The notes under the pieces were generated by a model, which saw only the letters and a list, made by a program, of their open reading frames with translations, was not told the origin of the DNA and did no database searches. Both the position numbers and the translations under genes were made by a program. DNA of 64,000 nt from an uncultured Clostridia bacterium (GTDB lineage: Bacteria > Bacillota > Clostridia > Christensenellales > UBA3700). The stretch is taken from contig CAMBZZ010000003.1 of the NCBI GenBank assembly GCA_945872615.1, forward strand, positions 1 to 64,000, given 5' to 3'. Below are positions 32,188-40,090 of the stretch, piece after piece. How positions within the stretch are numbered: position 1 is the first letter of the stretch; every line of letters begins with the position of its first letter.

Positions 32188-33945
32188 TTATTTGTAAAGC
32201 GGTCCGTAATTTTTGCACGCTCTGTAGTCTACGCTCTCCTTGTCGCCCGTGCCGAATGCAGTCCAGCAGTGTGGTCTAAAGAGTTCGTCGTCGTCAACGT
32301 TGTGCATGTTGACAGGAATGCGAAGCATACTTGCCAAAGTGATGAGGTCTTTGCCTATATGCCCGTACGTAAACGCGCCGTGGTTGGCGCCCCAATTTGC
32401 CATGACGGAATATACGTCCTTGAATGCCGACTTTTTGTCGCTAAGTCTTGGAGCAAACCAAGTGCTTGGCCATGTAGGGTCGGTTCTCTTCCAAAGCTTG
32501 GAGTCAACGTCGTCAGGCAATACGACAGTCCAACCCTCGGCGATTTGCATAACGGGTCCCAGTCCGTCGATGAGGTTGATTCTCACCATGGTAACGGGCA
32601 TCTCGGCAGCCGTACGGAATTGAGAACTAAATCCGCCGCCCCTAAAGTATTGCAAGTTGGCTTGCGTCCACTGAGTTGCGCCCATGCAAGCGTCGATGTC
32701 CTCATCCTTCATATTCCACCACTGTTTCATCACAGCCTTACCGTCTTCTTTGGACATTGCGCTTCCGTCAAGTGCGGCTGCGCCCGAGTTGATGAGGTGG
32801 ATAAATCCGCCTGCAGCTTTGCCCGTCGGTTTCCAACCCGTAACTCTTTCTACCGATTCAGGCGACCAAAAAGTTCTTACGTCTGCAAATACGCTGGCTC
32901 TTTGGTTGAGCAATTTGCTAAACAACATTGCCAAGCCGTTGAGACAATCGTTTTCGGTGGCGAGAGTAAACGGCTCCTTCTTACCGTTCCAATCGAAAGT
33001 GGAATTGAGAATAGCCTCGGTAAAGTCTCCGTTAGGCAACCAATCCGTCCACATTCTTTGACCTTGGAAACCGCCCGCAATAGCGTTTCTACCCAAAGAT
33101 TCTTCCGGATAGCCCATCTCTTTGAGTTTTGGATTGCCAAGCATAATATCCTTGATGACGAGAGTCATCTTGGCGATAAATTCCCATTGAGCGTCCTTTT
33201 CTTCTCTCGTCCTTTGCTCTGCGTTAATATCAATGCCTTCTTTGCAGTTTTTCTTGATCCAAGCAAGTTCCTTGGCGTATTCGTCGTGGTCGTAAATGCC
33301 GAGCGTAACGCGGCGATTAATCTCCGACATATCCACCCATTCCGCTCTGATGCCGAGATACTTTTGCAAGAAGTTAGCGTCAACGTAAGAGCCGCCGATA
33401 CCCATGGATACCGAGCCGAGCCCGACGTAGGCTTTGTTTCTCATTTCGCCCACTGCCAATGCACAACGAGCAAAACGCAAAATCTTCTCTTGCACGTCTT
33501 GAGGAATACTCGTATCACCCATATCTTGCACGTCTTTGCCGTAGATGCTGAATGCAGGCAAGCCTCTCTGTGCGTGTACCGCCATCGCTGCGGCAAGATA
33601 AACGGCGCCCGGTCTTTCCGTACCGTTGAAGCCCCATACCGCTTTGATAGTGTGAGGGTTGACGTCTATAGTTTCGCTGCCGTAACACCAACAAGGCGTA
33701 ACCGACAAGGTTGCAACTACGTTGTTCGCCTCAAACTTCTCGGCGCAGTCTGCCGCTTCTTTGCCTCCCGCTATAGTGCCGTCGGCTATGATAACCCTTG
33801 CGGGCGTGCCGTCGGTGTAAAAAACGTTGTCTTCAATCAATTTTTTTGCCGACAAAGCGAGATTCATAGTTTGCTCTTCGAGGCTCTCTCTTACACCCAT
33901 ACATCTTCCGTCGATGATAGGGCGAATACCTATCGTTGGTCTCAT
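32188..33945 (-). CDS. fucI: L-fucose isomerase
   Basis: The 585-residue enzyme isomerises L-fucose to L-fuculose (and D-arabinose to D-ribulose) with Mn2+. It matches FucI across its length: [68 protein letters not shown], the metal-site glutamate in [10 protein letters not shown], aspartate in [11 protein letters not shown], and the C-terminal VSMHN-like segment IPVNMHNV. The ATG follows AAGGAG. Only 29 bp separate it from the tcdA stop, so there is no room for a separate intergenic promoter apart from one inside tcdA. The 569-aa antisense ORF across this gene is a shadow. Confidence 0.96.
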   Translation of the reverse strand: MRPTIGIRPIIDGRCMGVRESLEEQTMNLALSAKKLIEDNVFYTDGTPARVIIADGTIAGGKEAADCAEKFEANNVVATLSVTPCWCYGSETIDVNPHTIKAVWGFNGTERPGAVYLAAAMAVHAQRGLPAFSIYGKDVQDMGDTSIPQDVQEKILRFARCALAVGEMRNKAYVGLGSVSMGIGGSYVDANFLQKYLGIRAEWVDMSEINRRVTLGIYDHDEYAKELAWIKKNCKEGIDINAEQRTREEKDAQWEFIAKMTLVIKDIMLGNPKLKEMGYPEESLGRNAIAGGFQGQRMWTDWLPNGDFTEAILNSTFDWNGKKEPFTLATENDCLNGLAMLFSKLLNQRASVFADVRTFWSPESVERVTGWKPTGKAAGGFIHLINSGAAALDGSAMSKEDGKAVMKQWWNMKDEDIDACMGATQWTQANLQYFRGGGFSSQFRTAAEMPVTMVRINLIDGLGPVMQIAEGWTVVLPDDVDSKLWKRTDPTWPSTWFAPRLSDKKSAFKDVYSVMANWGANHGAFTYGHIGKDLITLASMLRIPVNMHNVDDDELFRPHCWTAFGTGDKESVDYRACKNYGPLYK

Positions 33946-33974
33946 TGCTTATTCTCCTTATATGTTTTGTGTTT

Positions 33975-34679
33975 TTAGTTATTTTCGTTCGTCAGATCGC
34001 TGACGACTTTGCTTGCTATTATCAAGCCCGCAACCGACGGGCACCATGCTACCGACGCGGGCGTCGGTTTGCGCTGACCTTCTTGCGCTTGCCTTTTGAT
34101 TGGCAGTTGACGAGAACATACCGTAGTCAAACTCTTGATGCCTCGAGCTTTGAGTTCTCTGCGCATTACTTTGGCAAGGGCGCAGTTTTGGGTATCGAAG
34201 ACGTCCTTGATTTCAAAAGCCGTCGGGTCGGTCTTGTTGCCCGTGCCCATACTGCTAATTACGGGTATGCCAAGCTTGTCCGCTTGCATTATTATTTCGA
34301 TTTTTGCACTCACCGTGTCTACCGCGTCGACGATATAATCCACGCCGTCAAGATTTACTTCGTCGTCGCCCGGCAAATAAAACTTGTCGTAAGTTCTCAC
34401 CTTTGCCGTAGGATTGATGTCAAGTATTCTATCCTTGGCAACCTCCACTTTCTTTTTGCCCACGGTGCTGTGTAGAGCGATGATTTGTCTATTGAGATTG
34501 CTAAGTGACACGACGTCGTGGTCTATCAAAATAAAACTTCCTACGCCGCTTCTTGCCAAGCCCTCTACCACGTATCCGCCTACGCCGCCTACGCCGAAAA
34601 CAGCCACGCAAGAATTACTCAACCTATCCACGGCACTCTGCCCCAATAGCATTGCCGTCCTCGAAAATTGCTCGCTCAT
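33975..34679 (-). CDS. tcdA: tRNA threonylcarbamoyladenosine dehydratase
   Basis: The tracked ORF is 55 codons too long. The real start is MSEQFSRTAMLLG at 34679. The 234-residue protein is the ThiF/E1-like TcdA (CsdL/YgdL), which cyclises t6A37 of tRNA to ct6A using ATP. Motifs include VAVFGVGGVGGYVVEGLARSGVG (nucleotide site), IDHDVVSLSNLNRQ, YIVDAVDTVSAK and ISSMGTGNKTDP. The upstream DNA fits this start: a TTGAAA-N17-TATAAT promoter ends six bases before the ATG, so the mRNA is predicted to be leaderless. The fucose operon follows on the same strand after 29 bp. Confidence 0.93.
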   Translation of the reverse strand: MSEQFSRTAMLLGQSAVDRLSNSCVAVFGVGGVGGYVVEGLARSGVGSFILIDHDVVSLSNLNRQIIALHSTVGKKKVEVAKDRILDINPTAKVRTYDKFYLPGDDEVNLDGVDYIVDAVDTVSAKIEIIMQADKLGIPVISSMGTGNKTDPTAFEIKDVFDTQNCALAKVMRRELKARGIKSLTTVCSRQLPIKRQAQEGQRKPTPASVAWCPSVAGLIIASKVVSDLTNENN

Positions 34680-34685
34680 AGATAT

Positions 34686-34714
34686 ATTATAATATAGAAA
34701 ATATATATTTTCAA
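34686..34714 (-). promoter_or_regulatory. Leaderless-type promoter of tcdA
   Basis: Read leftwards: TTGAAA, 17 bp, TATAAT, then ATATCT and the ATG. The geometry is identical to that of the DUF3006-like gene at 10481, and there is no Shine-Dalgarno sequence. Confidence 0.75.
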
Positions 34715-34765
34715 TACATATAAAAATTTTTTGGCAAAAAAAAGAACGGATTGGTGGCGTAGCAA

Positions 34766-35174
34766 TATGACGTTTTCCACGTCGCTGTGATGTTGGTCTA
34801 TAGACAAATGACGTGCCTTCGGCGTGAAGTTTGCCTGACGGCAAGCATATGCTACGCAGTGATGTTTGTCTTACGACAAGTGATGTTTCTTCGCAGTGAT
34901 GTTTGTCTTACGACAAGTGATGTTTCTCCTTGCGGAGAAGTTATTGATAATATTACAATACTATTAGCGTTGTCAGTCCCACTTTGAACTTAGGTCTACG
35001 CAATAATTGCTATATTGTTACGCAGTGATGTTTGTCTGACGACAAGTGACGTGCCTTCGGCGTGATGTTTGCCTTACGGCAAGGGAGGTTTCTCCTAAAG
35101 GAAAGTTACGGATAAGAATTCAATTACTGTTGCAAAGCAACAATACCACTTTGACCATAGGTCAAAACATCACT
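34766..35174. repeat. Mini-hairpin array, TGATGTT-type linkers
   Basis: At least ten short hairpins stand in tandem about every 20 bp, each introduced by TGATGT, TGACGT or TGAAGT. Stems differ but stay paired: TTGTC-TTAC-GACAA, TTGCC-TGAC-GGCAA, TTCTCC-TTGC-GGAGAA, GCC-TTC-GGC, TTGGTC-TATA-GACAA. One unit occurs twice exactly. The array ends with AACATCACT, the inverted form of AGTGATGTT. No ORF with a ribosome binding site crosses it. Confidence 0.85.
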
Positions 35175-35180
35175 AAAAAA

Positions 35181-35212
35181 ATAGCCCGCCTACCTTATAA
35201 GTAGTGGGCTAT
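35181..35212 (-). terminator. Terminator of the ABC transporter operon
   Basis: ATAGCCC pairs with GGGCTAT, with an inner CTAC/GTAG stem. Leftwards it is followed by TTTTTTTAG. It lies about 20 bp beyond the ATPase stop. Confidence 0.85.
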
Positions 35213-35230
35213 TCGTCGTTTATTCTGCGA

Positions 35231-36025
35231 TTAGTTCATCAACATTCGGTCGTTAGCCATCTGCGTGCCTGCCACTTCCTCAAACTTTTTGAGCAAGTCG
35301 GCAACGGTAAGATTTTTCTTTTCTTCGCCTTTGACGTCGTAGATGATTGCGCCGTTGTGCATCATAACCAATCTATTGCCGTATCTGATTGCGTCCTTCA
35401 TATTGTGCGTAATCATAATGGTTGTGAGGTTGTCCTTGGAGGTAATCTCTTCGGTCAGTTCCAACACCTTGGCGGCTGTCTTTGGGTCGAGCGCCGCTGT
35501 GTGCTCGTCCAAAAGAAGCAAGTCTGGTTTTTTGAGAGTAGCCATAAGCAAAGTAAGCGCTTGGCGTTGTCCACCCGATAGCAAGCCGACTTTGGAAGAC
35601 ATTCTTTCTTCGAGATTGAGCCCAAGCATAGCTAGCTTTTCTTTATAGATAGCATGCTCTGCTTTGGTTACGCCCCAACCTAAGCCTCTCTTTTTGCCTC
35701 TACGGTTGGCGAGAGCAAGGTTTTCGATAATGCTCATATTGGCAGCCGTACCTACCATAGGGTCTTGGAACACTCTGCCGAGCATAGACGCTCTCTTGTA
35801 TTCGGGATATTTGGTTATATCCTTGCCGTTGATCTCTACGCTGCCTTCTTCGGGGAGAAATACTCCCGAGATAATGTTGAGCATAGTGGATTTACCCGCG
35901 CCGTTACCGCCAATAACTGTGATAAAGTCGCCCTCTTGCATCTCGAGATTAAGTCCGTTGAGAGCCTTCTTTTCGTTGATAGTGCCGATATTGAAGGTCT
36001 TGTGAATATTGTTAAGCTTAAGCAT
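35231..36025 (-). CDS. ABC transporter ATP-binding protein (TrpZ/PF04392-associated type)
   Basis: The start is taken at the ATG of MLKLNN, because AGGAGG lies nine bases upstream, while the tracked start is a GTG. The 264-residue ATPase has Walker A (GGNGAGKSTML), Q-loop, signature LLSGGQRQALTLLMA and Walker B (LLLLDEHTAALDP) with the usual switch histidine (IMITHNM). It energises import through the permease encoded just upstream (8-bp overlap). The three genes form a substrate-binding protein, permease and ATPase set like the streptococcal TrpXYZ transporter, for which tryptophan or a related amino acid is proposed. No T-box leader was seen to support an amino acid. Confidence 0.92.
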   Translation of the reverse strand: MLKLNNIHKTFNIGTINEKKALNGLNLEMQEGDFITVIGGNGAGKSTMLNIISGVFLPEEGSVEINGKDITKYPEYKRASMLGRVFQDPMVGTAANMSIIENLALANRRGKKRGLGWGVTKAEHAIYKEKLAMLGLNLEERMSSKVGLLSGGQRQALTLLMATLKKPDLLLLDEHTAALDPKTAAKVLELTEEITSKDNLTTIMITHNMKDAIRYGNRLVMMHNGAIIYDVKGEEKKNLTVADLLKKFEEVAGTQMANDRMLMN

Positions 36026-37028
36026 TTTCACTATCCTCCTTTTCGGCGCTCTCTACTATTTGATTGGCAACCTCGTCGTTCATAATCACGTCGGTAGGAT
36101 TGCCCAACGCTTCTTTGACACGCTTGGAGTTGTGCGACCTGAAGTTACACTTGAACTTACCTTTGAGATTAGGCAAGGATAGTGCGATAACTACGAGCAC
36201 TGCCGTGAGAAGTTTGATATAAGCGGTAGGAAGACCCGCAAATATGATAAGCGTTATTATTTCTCTATAGACTATACTTCCGATAAATACGCTTATTATT
36301 CTCCACAAAAAGTTGTGTTTTGCACTAATTATCGCTTCTCCGATGATGACCGAGGCAAGTCCGATTACTATGGAGCCTACGCCAAAACTAATATCACCGT
36401 AACCGAATTGTTGCGCCACCAAAGAGCCTGAAAACGCTACGAGCGCATTGGAAATCATAAGTCCTATTATCTTGGTATTGTCGGTGTTGATACCTTGTGC
36501 ACGACACATCTTTTCATTGGCACCCGTAGCGCGAATAGCGCTACCGATTTCCGTTCCGAAAAACCAATAACTTGCGCCTATGATTATTGCGGAGATTATC
36601 AATCCTATAATGAGGATTATGAGGTTTCTTGCCACAGCGTCATTAAACCACGCGCTGACAATAGCAAACATATTGACACCGATAGGCAAAGAAAGAGTAG
36701 GCATACCCATTATGATGAGATTGACGGAATACAACGCCGTCATAGTCAAAATTCCCGCCAAAATAGGAGCTATCTTGAACTTGGTGATTAGTAAGCCCGT
36801 AACCATACCCGCTACACCGCCTACCAGCATAGCAACGAGGCTTGCAAGTAGGGGGTCGCAGTTGTTGTTGATGAGCAATGCGACGATGGCACTACCGGTA
36901 GCGAAACTACCTTCTACCGTCAAATCCGCAACGTCCAGCAGTCTATAGGTGATATAAACGCCAAAAGCCATTATACCCCATAGCACGCCTTCGCCCGCAC
37001 CGCCTAATATTGTCATTAGAAATCCCAT
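36018..37028 (-). CDS. ABC transporter permease
   Basis: The 336-residue membrane protein belongs to the branched-chain amino acid/ribose-type permease superfamily (BPD_transp_2), with about nine hydrophobic segments (YRLLDVADLTVEGSFATGSAIVAL, ILAGILTMTALYSVNLIIMG, GSAIRATGANEKMCRAQGIN as the coupling loop, ISFGVGSIVIGLASVIIGEAI). It forms the channel of the importer encoded by this operon. An extra acidic C-terminal tail follows the last helix. The gene starts 21 bp after the binding-protein gene and overlaps the ATPase gene. The single-permease arrangement implies a homodimer. Confidence 0.92.
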   Translation of the reverse strand: MGFLMTILGGAGEGVLWGIMAFGVYITYRLLDVADLTVEGSFATGSAIVALLINNNCDPLLASLVAMLVGGVAGMVTGLLITKFKIAPILAGILTMTALYSVNLIIMGMPTLSLPIGVNMFAIVSAWFNDAVARNLIILIIGLIISAIIIGASYWFFGTEIGSAIRATGANEKMCRAQGINTDNTKIIGLMISNALVAFSGSLVAQQFGYGDISFGVGSIVIGLASVIIGEAIISAKHNFLWRIISVFIGSIVYREIITLIIFAGLPTAYIKLLTAVLVVIALSLPNLKGKFKCNFRSHNSKRVKEALGNPTDVIMNDEVANQIVESAEKEDSENA

Positions 37029-37049
37029 TGTGTTATCGTCCGCCTATGA

Positions 37050-38051
37050 TTATTGCAAAGCCAAGATAGCGTCAGGGATTGTGTAACCGATTTGTTCTGC
37101 AATAGTCTCGTTGATGGACAATGCGAAGCCTTCGGTCTGGTATCCGACTGGCATTTCGGCAGGATTTTTGCCGTTGACCAAAATATCAAACGCCATTTTT
37201 GCGGCAACTTTGCCGAGTTCGTAATAATCGATACTATAGGTAGCAACTCCGCAAGCGTCGTTCATACCGCCTTCACCGCATACGATAGGGATATTGTAGT
37301 TGCCCGCAGTATTGGCAGAATGTACGGATGCTGCGGCGGTAGCAAGAATGTTATCGGTAGGAATATAGAGACATTCTACTCCTGCAGCTGCCGCTCTTCC
37401 CATTGCGCTTTGGATTTCCGTTGCGTCGTTGATGGTAATACGAGTTACTCTATCCTCACCGAGATAATCGATAAGCATATCTGCTTGAATCTTGGAGTTG
37501 TTCTCTTTTGCAGAATACAACACGCCGTATTTAGCGGTAGCCGAATCTTTTACTACGAGTTTCATCAACTCGGCTTGTTGTTCGATTGGGTTCATATCGC
37601 TACATCCGGTAACGTTAGCGCCCGGTCTGTCTTTGGTAGCAACTAATTTTTCCGCTACAGGGTCGGTCACCGCGCTAAATACTATAGGAATAGTCTTGGT
37701 AGCGTTGGCAGCAGCCACGGACGGAGACGTAGCGATTGTATAAATGAGGTCCACGTTTTTGTTGACCAACGTACTTGCGTTGGTAGAGTTGTTGTTTGCT
37801 TCACCGTTGGAGTTGGTATACTCGAAATTTACCGTTTTGCCTGCTTCTTCCATAAGAGAGGTAAGTTCGGTCTTAAAACCTTCGTAGGCTTTGTCGAGTG
37901 CAACGTGAGGCAATAATTGAATTACGCCTATCGTGTAGTCGGCTTTGGTACAGCCTGCGAAAGAGAATGCCGAAAATGCAACGAGCATTATTACGAGCAT
38001 TGATACGATGTAAATTTTCTTCATCTTCATAGTCTTTTTTTGTTTTGCCAT
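37050..38051 (-). CDS. ABC transporter substrate-binding lipoprotein (PF04392 family)
   Basis: The 333-residue lipoprotein begins MAKQKKTMKMKKIYI, with the ATG preceded by AAGGAGG, and has lipobox FSFAGC. The mature part has the two-lobed fold of the ABC_sub_bind family: YTIGVIQLLPHVALDKAYEGF, LIYTIATSPSVAAANATKTIPIVFSAVTDPV, GANVTGCSDM and IPIVCGEGGMNDACGVATYSIDYYELGKVAAKMA. It is the first gene of the operon. Ligands of this family include tryptophan-like and possibly other aromatic compounds. The ligand here is not known. A consensus promoter lies 33 bp upstream. Confidence 0.92.
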   Translation of the reverse strand: MAKQKKTMKMKKIYIVSMLVIMLVAFSAFSFAGCTKADYTIGVIQLLPHVALDKAYEGFKTELTSLMEEAGKTVNFEYTNSNGEANNNSTNASTLVNKNVDLIYTIATSPSVAAANATKTIPIVFSAVTDPVAEKLVATKDRPGANVTGCSDMNPIEQQAELMKLVVKDSATAKYGVLYSAKENNSKIQADMLIDYLGEDRVTRITINDATEIQSAMGRAAAAGVECLYIPTDNILATAAASVHSANTAGNYNIPIVCGEGGMNDACGVATYSIDYYELGKVAAKMAFDILVNGKNPAEMPVGYQTEGFALSINETIAEQIGYTIPDAILALQ

Positions 38052-38083
38052 CGTGGTGGCCTCCTTATTTTTAATACTTTTTT

Positions 38084-38112
38084 ATTATAAAACAATAATG
38101 CGCGCGTGTCAA
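38084..38112 (-). promoter_or_regulatory. Promoter of the ABC transporter operon
   Basis: Fully consensus TTGACA, 17 bp, TATAAT read leftwards, with a short leader to the start at 38051. There is no room for a riboswitch or T-box in the leader. Confidence 0.85.
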
Positions 38113-38324
38113 TAAAAAATTTTTGGCTATTACTAGATATTATAGCGTCATCGAATATCCATAATATACGACACTTTTTTTGAGGGTGGGCATGCTAAAA
38201 CGGTGGGCTAATTAGCATATATGCTCGTTCTTAAACCTCAAAAAACTCGATACGTGTCGACAATTTTGACTTTTTTGCAATATAATTTGCTTTTTTGTAA
38301 ATCTCCTTCGATAGAATAACAGCC
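38113..38324. other. Intergenic region with a dispersed 19-bp repeat
   Basis: About 210 bp between the ABC promoter and the hydrogenase terminator hold no ORF. They contain a TGCTAA/TTAGCA inverted repeat near 38190-38217 and the sequence AAAAAACTCGATACGTGTC at 38240-38258, which recurs exactly at 53479. Confidence 0.55.
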
Positions 38325-38357
38325 AAAAAAATTACGGCATTATTTCAATACCGTAAT
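38325..38357 (-). terminator. Terminator of the hydrogenase operon
   Basis: ATTACGG pairs with CCGTAAT around a loop that can extend the stem. Leftwards the hairpin is followed by TTTTTTT. It ends 23 bp beyond the hydA stop. Confidence 0.8.
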
Positions 38358-38379
38358 TCTTGTATTTGATAACGTTTCG

Positions 38380-40086
38380 TTACTCTTCGTGCTTGCCGTC
38401 TTTGACGTAGTCGATATGCAACAGCTCGTGTCTTCTCTTGCCTATGATATAGTCGTAAATTTGAGTAACGGCTGGGTTTTGGTCGGAGGACTTGATTTGC
38501 AACTTTCTATCTACGTGATACAAGCCTCTCGCTCTATGTTCTCTATCCTTATACTTGGTGCAAGGTTGTCCGCCTCCGGCGATACAGCCCTCAGGACAAG
38601 CCATGACTTCGATAAAGTCGTAATATACTTTGCCCGACTGCAAGTCTTTGATGAGCTCGCCCGCAGCTTTTAGTCCGTAGACGATAGCGATTTTGACCTC
38701 CCTATCTCCAATCATGATGCTCGTAGTTTTGAGGGTTTCTCTTCCTCTTACACCGATGATTGCGATTTTGTCGAGCGCCTCTTTGCTCTTGTCGGTGCTA
38801 CATCTACGAATAACGGCTTCGGTAACGCCACCGGTTACGCCAAATATTACGCCCGCACCACTAAAGAGCCCAAACGGCATATCGGGAGCTTCGCCCTCTA
38901 GTTCGTTGAACAAAATACCCGCACGCTTGATCATCTTGACGAGTTCTCTCGTGGTGATGACGAGGTCGGTCTCTTGTCTGCCGTCCGCTGCGGTAAACTC
39001 AGGTCTATCGGCTTCGTACTTCTTCGCCGTACAAGGCATGATTGCTACGACGTAAGTTTCTTTGCCGTCGTCCTTTTTGTTGTAGTAATCTTTGATTACG
39101 CTACTAAACATACTCATTGGGCTACGACAAGTGGATACGTTAGGCTTGAGCTCGGGGTGCATCTTTTCTACGTACTGTATCCAGCCCGGACAGCACGACG
39201 TAAACATTGGGAATACGCCGTTGTTGTTGAGCCTATCCAAAAACTCGTTGGACTCTTCGATAACCGTCAAGTCGGCACTCAAAGAAGTGTCGTAAACCTC
39301 GTCAAAGCCGAGTTTGTGAAGAGCTGCCACTGTCTTACCAAGTCCGTTTCTTCCCGCCTCGAAACCAAACTCTTCGCCTATTGCCACTCTTACGGCAGGG
39401 GCAATCTGCGCAACGATACGCTTGCCTTCTTTGTTGCCAAGCAAGTGCCACAACTTGTCGGTCTGGTTGTTGATGACGATAGCACCCGTAGGACATACCG
39501 CCGCGCATTGTCCGCAGTTGACGCAGTTGCTCTCCGCAAGCGGACGATTGAATGCCGGCGTCACTCTAACCTCGCTGCCTCTATGAGCAAAGTCTATAGC
39601 GCCGATACCTTGCACTTCGCTGCACATACGCACGCAGTCGCCGCACAAGATACATTTGTTAGGGTCTCTAACGATACCTTTGGCACTCTTGTCTATCTCT
39701 GCTTTTGGACGAGTGTCCTCGAATCTTATCTTTTTGATACCGAACTTGGCTGCCAAGTCTTGCAGACGACAGCTTCCGTTTCTCTCGCAAGTGGTGCAAT
39801 CTTTGCAGTGGCTGGCAAGCAAAAGTTCGAGTATCATCTTGCGATGTCTGTGCAACCTCTCGGTGTTGGTCTTGATGACCATTCCGTCCTTAGGCGGGGT
39901 GGAACAAGATGCGTGAATGTTTCCTCTATCGTCCTCAACCACGCACATACGACACGCGCCGTATATTGACAAGTCGGAATTGTAACAGAAGGTTGGCAAT
40001 TCGATGCCTGCTTTTCTGATGACTGCGAGTATGTTTTGTTCGTCGGTAAACTCTACTCTATGTCCGTCGATAATCATTATTCCCAT
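38380..40086 (-). CDS. hydA: [FeFe] hydrogenase catalytic subunit, NAD(P)H-dependent (HydA/HndD)
   Basis: The start is placed 17 codons inside the tracked ORF, at MGIMIIDG after GGAGG, leaving 568 residues. The domains in order are a [2Fe-2S] ferredoxin domain (CYNSDLSIYGACRMC), a His/Cys cluster site (HCKDCTTCERNGSC), two [4Fe-4S] clusters (CILCGDCVRMC, CVNCGQCAAVC) and the H-cluster domain. The latter shows P1 TSCCPGWIQY, P2 MPCTAKKYEADRPE and P3 MACPEGCIAGGGQP. It is the hydrogen-forming subunit of a trimeric hydrogenase that couples ferredoxin and NADH oxidation to H2. It starts 4 bp after hydB. All H-cluster cysteines are present. Confidence 0.96.
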   Translation of the reverse strand: MGIMIIDGHRVEFTDEQNILAVIRKAGIELPTFCYNSDLSIYGACRMCVVEDDRGNIHASCSTPPKDGMVIKTNTERLHRHRKMILELLLASHCKDCTTCERNGSCRLQDLAAKFGIKKIRFEDTRPKAEIDKSAKGIVRDPNKCILCGDCVRMCSEVQGIGAIDFAHRGSEVRVTPAFNRPLAESNCVNCGQCAAVCPTGAIVINNQTDKLWHLLGNKEGKRIVAQIAPAVRVAIGEEFGFEAGRNGLGKTVAALHKLGFDEVYDTSLSADLTVIEESNEFLDRLNNNGVFPMFTSCCPGWIQYVEKMHPELKPNVSTCRSPMSMFSSVIKDYYNKKDDGKETYVVAIMPCTAKKYEADRPEFTAADGRQETDLVITTRELVKMIKRAGILFNELEGEAPDMPFGLFSGAGVIFGVTGGVTEAVIRRCSTDKSKEALDKIAIIGVRGRETLKTTSIMIGDREVKIAIVYGLKAAGELIKDLQSGKVYYDFIEVMACPEGCIAGGGQPCTKYKDREHRARGLYHVDRKLQIKSSDQNPAVTQIYDYIIGKRRHELLHIDYVKDGKHEE

Positions 40087-40090
40087 TGCT

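Noticed and set aside
32269-33978. 569-aa ORF on the plus strand, opposite fucI
   Set aside because: It lies entirely antisense to a full-length L-fucose isomerase, has a His/Arg/Val-rich composition without domains, and no ribosome binding site. It is a codon-bias shadow.
34787-35174. Hairpin array considered as CRISPR or integron attC array
   Set aside because: Units are about 20 bp with no 25-40 bp identical repeats or unique spacers, no cas or integrase gene is adjacent, and no cassettes lie between units.
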